A stretch of 64,000 nucleotides of DNA, from the NCBI RefSeq assembly GCF_003851685.1, contig NZ_CP027727.1, forward strand, positions 558,001-622,000. The letters run 5' to 3'. Each line of letters begins with the position of its first letter. The stretch's first letter is position 1. The position numbers and the translations under genes were made by a program. This document shows, in pieces, positions 57,243 through 64,000 of this stretch. Source of the stretch: Pseudomonas sp. R5-89-07. Its GTDB lineage: Bacteria > Pseudomonadota > Gammaproteobacteria > Pseudomonadales > Pseudomonadaceae. The notes beneath the pieces are model-generated. The model saw only the letters and a list, made by a program, of their open reading frames with translations. It was not told the origin of the DNA and did no database searches.

Positions 57243-57324
57243 ATCGCGGGCAAGCCCCCTCCCACATTTGTACTGCGTTCGTCATGCCAACGCGGTCAAA
57301 TGTGGGAGGGGGCTTGCCCCCGAT
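57243..57324. repeat. REP doublet, GGGGGCTTGCCCCC family, outward type
   Basis: Two outward-facing REP units (57243-57266, 57301-57324) between orn and the TRIC-family gene. The first has one change (ATCGCGGGC). Confidence 0.9.
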
Positions 57325-57413
57325 GGCTGGCGACTCGGTTTATCGCCAGGCGCCCCCTTTTGGTGCCATCAGCAAATGATTAGACTGCCGGCCTCTCTGC
57401 AAGGATCGCCATC

Positions 57414-58028
57414 ATGCTGCTGATGCTCTACCTCATCGCCATCACCGCCGAAGCCATGACGGGCGCCTTGTCCGCCGGTCGACGCGGCATGGACTGGTTT
57501 GGCGTGGTGCTGATCGCCTGTGTGACGGCGCTGGGTGGCGGGTCGGTGCGCGATATGCTGCTGGGGCATTACCCGCTGACCTGGGTCAAGCACCCCGAAT
57601 ACCTGGTGCTGACCTCCGTCGCCGCGCTGGTGACCATCTTTATCGCACCGCTGATGCGCCACCTGCGCTCGCTGTTCCTGGCGCTGGATGCCGTGGGGCT
57701 GGTGGCGTTTACCTTGATCGGCTGCATGACCGCCCTGGAAATGGGGCATGGCATGCTGGTCGCGTCGGTCAGCGGCGTGATTACCGGCGTATTCGGCGGC
57801 ATCCTGCGGGATATCTTCTGTAACGATATCCCGCTGATCTTCCGCCGTGAGTTGTATGCCAGTGTGTCGTTCCTCGCCGCCTGGTTCTACTTGCTGTGCC
57901 TGTATCTGGAACTGCCCAGCGAACAGTCGATTCTGCTGACCTTGTTCAGCGGCTTTCTACTGCGCCTGCTGGCGATCCGGTTTCATTGGGAAATGCCCAA
58001 GTTTGTCTACAACGACGACGTCCACTAG
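57414..58028 (+). CDS. TRIC-family (UPF0126) membrane protein
   Basis: A 204-residue inner-membrane protein with about seven membrane segments and two repeated glycine motifs, GGGSVRDMLLG and GGILRDIFCN, the hallmark of the trimeric intracellular cation channel (YicG/YadS) family. Bacterial members conduct monovalent cations in vitro; the physiological role is unclear. Its stop overlaps that of queG by 4 bases. Confidence 0.88.
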   Translation: MLLMLYLIAITAEAMTGALSAGRRGMDWFGVVLIACVTALGGGSVRDMLLGHYPLTWVKHPEYLVLTSVAALVTIFIAPLMRHLRSLFLALDAVGLVAFTLIGCMTALEMGHGMLVASVSGVITGVFGGILRDIFCNDIPLIFRRELYASVSFLAAWFYLLCLYLELPSEQSILLTLFSGFLLRLLAIRFHWEMPKFVYNDDVH

Positions 58029-59089
58029 CGAGCAGCGTGCTGGTTCAGCGCCCATTCCACATGCTCACGCACCAGTTCCGATGGATAGTCGCGCCGCGCC
58101 TTCAAGGCTTCCAGTACCGGAATGCTCGAAGGGGCGTTACCCAGGCCCACTGCCAGGTTGCGCAGCCAACGCTCGTACCCGGCACGGCGCAAGGGTGAGC
58201 CTTCGGTGCTGCTGAGGAATTTATCCTCATCCCACATAAACAGTTCAGCCAGTTCTGCGTTATCCAGGTTGTGCCGTGGCTTGAAATCGCTTTCGTCGCT
58301 GGGCCGGGCGAAACGATTCCATGGGCAAACGATCTGACAGTCATCGCAGCCAAATACCCGATTGCCGATCAGCGGGCGCAGGTCCTCGGGGATGGCGCTT
58401 TTGAGTTCGATGGTCAGGTAGGAAATACAGCGCCGGGCATCCAGCACGTAAGGGCCGACGAATGCGTTGGTGGGGCAGATGTCCAGGCACGCCGTACAGC
58501 GGCCGCAGTGTTCGGTGGCATGGGGTGGGTCTACCGGCAACGGCAAGTCCACAAACAGTTCGCTCAGGAAGAAATAGCTGCCGGCCTTGCGATTGAGCAC
58601 CAGGGTGTTCTTGCCGATCCAGCCAAGGCCGGCCTGTTCGGCGATGGCTTTTTCCAGTACCGGTGCGCTGTCGACAAAGGCACGAAAGCCGAACGGCCCG
58701 ATCTGGGCCTGGATGCGGTCGGCCAGTTGCTGCACACGCTTGCGGATCAGCTTGTGATAGTCACGGCCCAGGGCGTAGCGCGAGACATAGGCTTTTTCCG
58801 GCTCGGCCAGCCGTTGCGCCATTTGAGTATCACCGGGCAGGTAATCCATGCGCAGTGACACCACGCGCAAGGTGCCAGGCACCAGCTCCTCGGGGTGGGA
58901 ACGTTTGCTGCCATGGGCGCCCATGTAGTCCATCTCGCCGTGATAGCCCGCGTCGAGCCAGCGTTGCAGGTGCTGTTCATGCTCGGCCAGGTCCAGGCCG
59001 CTGATGCCGACTTGTTGGAAGCCCAGCTCGCGGCCCCAGTCTTTGATCGATTGGGCAAGGGCGGGCAGATCGGAGGTAATAGCGGGCAT
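58025..59089 (-). CDS. queG: Epoxyqueuosine reductase
   Basis: Cobalamin-dependent iron-sulfur enzyme for the last step of queuosine in tRNA. The 354 residues (start ATG 59089, MPAITSDLPALAQSIKDWG) include two 4Fe-4S motifs, CGRCTACLDICPTNA and CDDCQIVCPWN, and QAGLGWIGKNTLVLN. The longer frame to 59623 overlaps nnrD and is not credible. It is divergent from nnrD with a 63-base gap. Confidence 0.94.
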   Translation of the reverse strand: MPAITSDLPALAQSIKDWGRELGFQQVGISGLDLAEHEQHLQRWLDAGYHGEMDYMGAHGSKRSHPEELVPGTLRVVSLRMDYLPGDTQMAQRLAEPEKAYVSRYALGRDYHKLIRKRVQQLADRIQAQIGPFGFRAFVDSAPVLEKAIAEQAGLGWIGKNTLVLNRKAGSYFFLSELFVDLPLPVDPPHATEHCGRCTACLDICPTNAFVGPYVLDARRCISYLTIELKSAIPEDLRPLIGNRVFGCDDCQIVCPWNRFARPSDESDFKPRHNLDNAELAELFMWDEDKFLSSTEGSPLRRAGYERWLRNLAVGLGNAPSSIPVLEALKARRDYPSELVREHVEWALNQHAAR

Positions 59090-59152
59090 GAGACACGGGA
59101 AACCACAGGTTAGATGCGTATAATTCTGCCAGACATCGGAGCTTGAAGACGC

Positions 59153-60013
59153 ATGCCTCAGACAAAACACGAAATAACCGACGTTCAGCTTCTTTTGCCA
59201 GGCCACTTGCCGCAACTGGCTGCGCGTTCTGTAGACGCCCATAAAGGCCAGTTTGGCCATCTGTTGGTGATTGGCGGCGACCGCGGCTTTGGCGGCGCGG
59301 CGCTGCTCAGTACCGAAAGTGCATTGCGCAGCGGTGCCGGTATGGTGTCGCTGGCAACCCGCGCCGAGCACGTGCCGGCCGCGTTGACCCGTTTGCCGGA
59401 AGTCATGACCGTCGGCGTGAGTTCGGCCAACCAGTTGATGGGGTTGCTGGAAAAAATCTCGGTGATCGTTATTGGCCCAGGCCTTGGCGAAGCGTCCTGG
59501 GGTAAAAGCCTGTTGTCCGTGGCGGCCAATGCCCGGTTGCCACAAGTCTGGGACGCCGATGCGCTCAATCAACTGGCTGCTGGTGGCGTGACCCTGCCGG
59601 CCCATTGCGTGATCACGCCGCATCCGGGCGAAGCTGCGCGCTTACTGGGCATTTCGACAGCCGAGGTTCAGGCCGACCGCCTTAAGGTGGCGCGCGCATT
59701 GAGCCGCCAATTCAACGCAGTGGCTATCCTCAAAGGTGCTGGCAGTTTGATTGCAAGCCCGGACGGGCGCGTTTCCCGTTGTGACCAGGGCCATCCCGCC
59801 ATGGCGACGGCCGGGCTCGGTGACGTATTGGCTGGCCTGGTGGGCGCCTTGCTCGCCCAGGGCATGCCGGCGTATGAGGCAAGCTGCCTGGCCGTGTGGC
59901 TGCACGCCACGGCCGGGGACCGTCAGGGCACCTTCGGTCGCGGGCTTGCCGCGAGCGACCTGATACCTGCCATTCGTCAATTGCTGGAGGAACACTCGCC
60001 GTGCCTGAAGTAA
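59153..60013 (+). CDS. nnrD: ADP-dependent NAD(P)H-hydrate dehydratase, stand-alone
   Basis: Repairs damaged NAD(P)H hydrates. The 286 residues form a ribokinase-like fold: GHLLVIGGDRGFGGAALL, ITPHPGEAARLLG, and ATAGLGDVLAGLVGALLAQG with the GxGD catalytic Asp. In E. coli, and from memory in P. aeruginosa PA4949, this domain is fused behind the NnrE epimerase; here no epimerase sequence lies upstream. It overlaps tsaE by 13 bases and begins the nnrD-tsaE-amiB-mutL-miaA series. Confidence 0.92.
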   Translation: MPQTKHEITDVQLLLPGHLPQLAARSVDAHKGQFGHLLVIGGDRGFGGAALLSTESALRSGAGMVSLATRAEHVPAALTRLPEVMTVGVSSANQLMGLLEKISVIVIGPGLGEASWGKSLLSVAANARLPQVWDADALNQLAAGGVTLPAHCVITPHPGEAARLLGISTAEVQADRLKVARALSRQFNAVAILKGAGSLIASPDGRVSRCDQGHPAMATAGLGDVLAGLVGALLAQGMPAYEASCLAVWLHATAGDRQGTFGRGLAASDLIPAIRQLLEEHSPCLK

Positions 60014-60471
60014 CTCTTTTCCTGGCCGATGAAGACGCGATGGTCGCGCTCGGTCACGCTATTGCGCGGGTGACCGGCGGGGCGGGCCTGATCTTTCTCG
60101 AAGGTGATCTGGGGGCAGGCAAGACCACCCTGTCCCGGGGCATCATTCGTGGCCTGGGCCATGCCGGTGCGGTAAAAAGCCCGACGTTCACCCTGGTCGA
60201 ACCCTACGAGATCGGTGACGTTCGCGCCTTCCACTTCGACCTCTATCGGCTGGTGGACCCTGAAGAGCTGGAATTCATGGGCATCCGTGATTACTTCGAC
60301 GAAGATGCGTTATGCCTGATCGAGTGGCCAGATAAAGGCACAGGCTTTTTGCCAAAGCCTGACATGACCATTACCATTACGCCGCACGAGCACGGACGTC
60401 GGTTGAAGTTGTTGCCCCAGAGCCCGCGCGGTGAAGCGTGGCGTGAGGCTCTGGCATTGGAATTCAAATAA
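60001..60471 (+). CDS. tsaE: tRNA threonylcarbamoyladenosine ATPase TsaE
   Basis: ATPase of the t6A tRNA-modification complex (with TsaB/TsaD). The 156 residues have Walker A EGDLGAGKTTLSRG near residue 35 and the family motif SPTFTLVEPY. The start is GTG 60001 with GGAGG upstream inside the nnrD end. amiB follows 15 bases after. Confidence 0.94.
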   Translation: MPEVTLFLADEDAMVALGHAIARVTGGAGLIFLEGDLGAGKTTLSRGIIRGLGHAGAVKSPTFTLVEPYEIGDVRAFHFDLYRLVDPEELEFMGIRDYFDEDALCLIEWPDKGTGFLPKPDMTITITPHEHGRRLKLLPQSPRGEAWREALALEFK

Positions 60472-60486
60472 TTGGTGGGGTTAGGT

Positions 60487-61908
60487 ATGCGCTTTCGCGC
60501 GTTGGTTGCTGTCGTGGGGGTGTTGCTTGCGGCAATGACTGTCAATGCTGTGGCTGCTTCACAGGTCAAGAGTGTCCGCCTGTGGCGAGCGCCGGATAAC
60601 ACGCGACTGGTGTTCGACCTGTCGGGCCCGGTTCAGCACAGCGTCTTTACCCTCACGGCGCCTGATCGCCTGGTGATCGATATCAACGGTGCGACCCTGG
60701 CCGCGCCGTTGAAAGTCTCCACCGCCAACACCCCGATTACGATGATGCGCTCGGCCCAGCGCACGCCAACCGATTTGCGCGTGGTCATCGACCTGAAAAA
60801 GGCGGTCACCCCCAAAAGCTTCTCTCTGGCGCCCAACGCTCAATATGGTAACCGCCTGGTGGTCGACCTGTTCGACAATCCCGCCGATGCCGCACCGCCG
60901 CCTGCGCCGACGCCCAGCGTGGCGACGGTGCCTGCGGTGCCGGTCAACCCCTCGCAACCGCAGGTCAAGCTGCCACCACCGCCGCCCGCTCCGGCAGGCA
61001 AGCGCGACATTATCGTGGTGATCGACGCAGGCCACGGTGGTGAAGACCCCGGCGCGTCCGGTTCGCGCGGCCAGCATGAGAAAGATGTGGTGCTGGCCAT
61101 TGCCCGCGAACTGCAACGTCAGGTCAACGGCATGAAAGGTTATCGCGCCGAGCTGACCCGTACCGGTGACTACTTCATCCCGTTGCGCGGGCGTACTGAA
61201 ATCGCCCGCAAGAAGGGCGCGGACCTGTTCGTATCGATCCACGCCGACGCCGCCCCTTCCTCCGCCGCCTTCGGCGCGTCGGTGTTTGCCCTGTCGGATC
61301 GTGGCGCCACGTCCGAAACCGCCCGTTGGCTGGCCGACAGCGAAAACCGTTCCGACTTGATCGGCGGGGCCGGCAACGTATCCCTGGACGACAAGGACAA
61401 AATGCTCGCCGGCGTACTGCTCGACCTGTCGATGACCGCTTCGCTGACGTCCAGCCTGAACGTCGGCCAGAAGGTCCTGAGCAACATCGGCCGGGTCACT
61501 TCGCTGCACAAACAGCGCGTGGAGCAAGCCGGGTTCATGGTGTTGAAGTCGCCGGACATCCCGTCGATCCTGGTCGAGACCGGGTTCATTTCCAACGCCA
61601 ACGAGGCCTCGAAGCTGGCCAGTGCCAGCCATCAGCAGGCCCTGGCACGCTCGATCAGTGCCGGCGTGCGCCAGTTCTTCCAGCAGAACCCGCCGCCGGG
61701 TACCTACATCGCCTGGTTGCGTGACTCCGGCAAGATTGCCCAGGGTCCGCGTGACCATCGCGTGCAGCCCGGTGACACCGTGGCCATGCTGGCCGTGCGT
61801 TTCCAGGTCACCCCCGCCGCCTTGCGCAGCGCCAACAGCCTGAAAACCGACGAGTTGAAAATCGGCCAGGTGTTGACCATCCCTGGCACCGAATTGGCGG
61901 CGCAGTAA
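60487..61908 (+). CDS. amiB: N-acetylmuramoyl-L-alanine amidase
   Basis: Periplasmic zinc amidase that splits septal peptidoglycan at division. The 473 residues comprise a signal peptide ([20 protein letters not shown], cut near VAA), an AMIN domain (about 28-125), a Pro-rich linker, an Amidase_3 catalytic domain ([34 protein letters not shown]) and a C-terminal LysM ([13 protein letters not shown]). ATG 60487 is preceded by GGGG. It shares the last base of its stop with mutL. Confidence 0.95.
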   Translation: MRFRALVAVVGVLLAAMTVNAVAASQVKSVRLWRAPDNTRLVFDLSGPVQHSVFTLTAPDRLVIDINGATLAAPLKVSTANTPITMMRSAQRTPTDLRVVIDLKKAVTPKSFSLAPNAQYGNRLVVDLFDNPADAAPPPAPTPSVATVPAVPVNPSQPQVKLPPPPPAPAGKRDIIVVIDAGHGGEDPGASGSRGQHEKDVVLAIARELQRQVNGMKGYRAELTRTGDYFIPLRGRTEIARKKGADLFVSIHADAAPSSAAFGASVFALSDRGATSETARWLADSENRSDLIGGAGNVSLDDKDKMLAGVLLDLSMTASLTSSLNVGQKVLSNIGRVTSLHKQRVEQAGFMVLKSPDIPSILVETGFISNANEASKLASASHQQALARSISAGVRQFFQQNPPPGTYIAWLRDSGKIAQGPRDHRVQPGDTVAMLAVRFQVTPAALRSANSLKTDELKIGQVLTIPGTELAAQ

Positions 61909-63821
61909 TGAGCGAATCTGTCTTGAATAGCGGCTCGCGCATCGAACTGCTCAGCCCGCGCCTGGCTAACCAGATCGCTGCGGGCGAGGTGGTTGAGCGC
62001 CCGGCGTCGGTGATCAAGGAGCTGCTGGAAAACAGCATCGACTCCGGCGCCAAGCGTATCGACGTGGACGTGGAGCAAGGCGGCGTCAAGCTGCTGCGGG
62101 TACGTGACGATGGCAGCGGCATCTCTTCGGATGACTTGCCGCTGGCCCTGGCCCGTCACGCCACCAGCAAGATCCGCGACCTGGAAGACCTGGAACGGGT
62201 GATGAGCCTGGGCTTTCGCGGTGAGGCCCTGGCCTCCATCAGCTCCGTGGCCCGCCTGACCCTGACGTCCCGCACGCGCGGCGCCGAACAGGCCTGGCAA
62301 GTGGAAACCGAAGGTCGCGACATGGCGCCCCGGGTTCAGCCGGCAGCCCATCCGGTGGGCACCTCGGTGGAGGTGCGCGACCTGTTCTTCAACACCCCGG
62401 CGCGACGCAAATTCCTCAAGGCCGAGAAAACCGAATTCGATCACCTGCAAGAAGTGATCAAGCGCCTGGCCCTGGCGCGTTTCGATGTGGCATTCCATCT
62501 GCGCCATAACGGCAAGACCATCCTCAGCCTGCACGAAGCCAATGACGACGCTGCGCGTGCTCGGCGGGTGGCGGCAGTGTGCGGCGGCGGGTTCCTGGAG
62601 CAGGCGCTGCCGATAGAAATCGAACGCAATGGCCTGCGTCTATGGGGTTGGGTCGGTTTGCCGACGTTCTCCCGCAGCCAGGCCGACTTGCAGTACTTCT
62701 TCGTGAATGGCCGTGCAGTGCGCGACAAGCTGGTGGCCCACGCGGTGCGCCAGGCGTATCGCGACGTGTTGTTCAATGGCCGGCACCCGACGTTTGTGCT
62801 GTTTTTCGAGGTCGACCCTTCGGTGGTCGATGTCAATGTGCATCCTACCAAGCACGAAGTACGCTTCCGTGATGGGCGCATGGTGCATGACTTTCTCTAC
62901 GGCACCTTGCATCGTGCCCTGGGCGACGTGCGTCCGGATGATCAGTTGTCTGCGCCCATCGTAACCGCAGTGGTTCGCCCAAGCGGTCCGGAGGCCGGTG
63001 AGTTCGGCCCCCAGGGCGAAATGAGCCTCGCCGGTAACCTGTTGCAATCCCCGCAGCCACAGCCAAGTTACACGGCACCCAACGCGGGAGCCGGTGCGGG
63101 TTATCAGTATCAATACACCCCGCGGCCGCAATCGACCGTGCCGGTGGCGGAGGCGCAGGCGGCCTACCGTGAATTTTTCGCACCGCTGCCAGGGGCCGAG
63201 TCGGGCACAGTTGTCCTGCCCGAAGGCGGCGGGGACATTCCGCCGCTGGGCTACGCATTGGCGCAACTCAAGGGCATCTACATTCTTGCGGAAAATGCCC
63301 ACGGCCTGGTGCTGGTGGACATGCACGCCGCCCACGAGCGGATCATGTACGAGCGTTTGAAGATCGCCATGGCCAGTGAAGGGCTCAGTGGCCAGCCACT
63401 GCTGGTGCCCGAATCCCTAGCAGTCAGCCAGCGTGAAGCCGATTGCGCCGAGGAACACCATGGCGTGTTCCAGAAGCTGGGCTTCGAACTGCAGCGCCTG
63501 GGCCCGGAAACCCTGGCGATCCGCCAGATTCCCGCGCTGCTCAAACAGGCTGAAGCCAACCGTCTGGTGGCCGACGTGCTGGCGGACCTGATGGAATACG
63601 GCACCAGCGACCGTATCCAGGCACATATCAACGAATTGCTCGGCACCATGGCCTGCCACGGCGCCATTCGCGCCAACCGTCGACTGGCCCTGCCAGAAAT
63701 GAATGGCCTGCTGCGAGACATGGAAAACACCGAGCGCAGCGGCCAGTGCAACCATGGCCGGCCGACCTGGACCCAGATGGGCCTGGATGATCTGGACAAA
63801 CTGTTCCTGCGCGGTCGCTGA
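61908..63821 (+). CDS. mutL: DNA mismatch repair protein MutL
   Basis: Links MutS mismatch recognition to strand incision and UvrD. The 637 residues have the GHKL ATPase N-terminus ([36 protein letters not shown]) and a C-terminal dimerisation domain, joined by a Pro/Gln-rich linker around residues 375-410. I did not see the DQHAx2Ex4E endonuclease motif; the corresponding region reads [12 protein letters not shown]. Coupled to amiB and miaA by one-base overlaps. Confidence 0.96.
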   Translation: MSESVLNSGSRIELLSPRLANQIAAGEVVERPASVIKELLENSIDSGAKRIDVDVEQGGVKLLRVRDDGSGISSDDLPLALARHATSKIRDLEDLERVMSLGFRGEALASISSVARLTLTSRTRGAEQAWQVETEGRDMAPRVQPAAHPVGTSVEVRDLFFNTPARRKFLKAEKTEFDHLQEVIKRLALARFDVAFHLRHNGKTILSLHEANDDAARARRVAAVCGGGFLEQALPIEIERNGLRLWGWVGLPTFSRSQADLQYFFVNGRAVRDKLVAHAVRQAYRDVLFNGRHPTFVLFFEVDPSVVDVNVHPTKHEVRFRDGRMVHDFLYGTLHRALGDVRPDDQLSAPIVTAVVRPSGPEAGEFGPQGEMSLAGNLLQSPQPQPSYTAPNAGAGAGYQYQYTPRPQSTVPVAEAQAAYREFFAPLPGAESGTVVLPEGGGDIPPLGYALAQLKGIYILAENAHGLVLVDMHAAHERIMYERLKIAMASEGLSGQPLLVPESLAVSQREADCAEEHHGVFQKLGFELQRLGPETLAIRQIPALLKQAEANRLVADVLADLMEYGTSDRIQAHINELLGTMACHGAIRANRRLALPEMNGLLRDMENTERSGQCNHGRPTWTQMGLDDLDKLFLRGR

Positions 63822-64000
63822 TGAGTGCCTTGCCCCCCGCAATCTTCCTGATGGGCCCGACGGCCGCCGGCAAGACCGACCTGGCCATCGAGCTGACCAG
63901 GGTCTTGCCATGCGAGCTGATCAGTGTCGATTCTGCCCTGGTTTACCGGGACATGGACATCGGCACCGCCAAGCCTTCGAAAGAGGTATTGGCCCAGCAT
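63821..64000 (+). CDS. miaA: tRNA dimethylallyltransferase, N-terminal part (cut by window end)
   Basis: Adds the isopentenyl group to A37 of tRNAs reading U-codons. Only 60 codons are inside the window. The P-loop is [12 protein letters not shown] near residue 11, followed by [19 protein letters not shown], the canonical MiaA block. The start shares its first base with the mutL stop. Confidence 0.94.
   Translation, partial: MSALPPAIFLMGPTAAGKTDLAIELTRVLPCELISVDSALVYRDMDIGTAKPSKEVLAQH

Overview
This window is ordinary chromosomal DNA of a fluorescent pseudomonad, most likely the Pseudomonas fluorescens group. The case rests on three things seen in the sequence: gene order closely follows the P. 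aeruginosa PA5015-PA4945 block as I remember it, the DNA is GC-rich with GC-ending codons, and ten short palindromic doublets of the P. fluorescens REP type (core GGGGGCTTGCCCCC, or GAGCGAGCTTGCTCGC) lie between genes. I see no rRNA, tRNA, CRISPR array, transposase or phage gene.

Layout. 1-1010: start of aceE (minus strand), divergent from glnE, with two palindromic operators and a possible small coupled ORF between them. 4388-11346: a tightly packed LPS inner-core operon, waaF-waaC-waaG-waaP followed by three more WaaP/InaA-type kinase genes. 11475-14102: a YncD/PqqU-type TonB receptor and a small lipoprotein. 14235-20406: surface-sugar genes (carbamoyltransferase, Mig-14, DnpA-type deacetylase, two glycosyltransferases). 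20526-22415: an O-antigen ligase fused to a kinase-like domain, on the minus strand. 22538-25978: msbA and hldE. Together these make heptose, assemble, phosphorylate, decorate and export the lipid A-core and attach O-antigen. waaA (Kdo transferase) follows at 30404.

26003-29428: a Nudix-like protein, an aldo/keto reductase, an FAD oxidoreductase and an SMR pump, divergent from a LysR regulator. 31803-37742: TolC, then a TPP riboswitch controlling thiC and probably the precursor transporter cytX, then a DUF3298 lipoprotein. 37937-43637: nudF, DUF1249, cpdA, yqiA-like esterase, parE and a phytase-like esterase. 43708-49928: parC, a PqiC-like lipoprotein, a YtjB/AhpA-family membrane protein and serB. 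50057-53342: psd, rhdA and an HDOD protein in one operon. 53510-57218: motAB behind a clear FliA-type promoter, then rsgA and orn. 57414-64000: a TRIC-family channel, queG, and the nnrD-tsaE-amiB-mutL-miaA series, with miaA cut by the window end.

I found no wholly new system. The most unusual points are the set of four LPS kinase genes plus a kinase-like domain fused to the ligase, two of whose domains lack the expected catalytic Asp; the PqqU-type receptor placed inside the LPS region; the paired operators before aceE/glnE; a candidate 41-codon ORF overlapping the glnE start; a Nudix-like protein with a stretched Nudix box; a YtjB protein extended by a degenerate cyclase-like domain; and the very regular use of REP doublets in convergent gaps.
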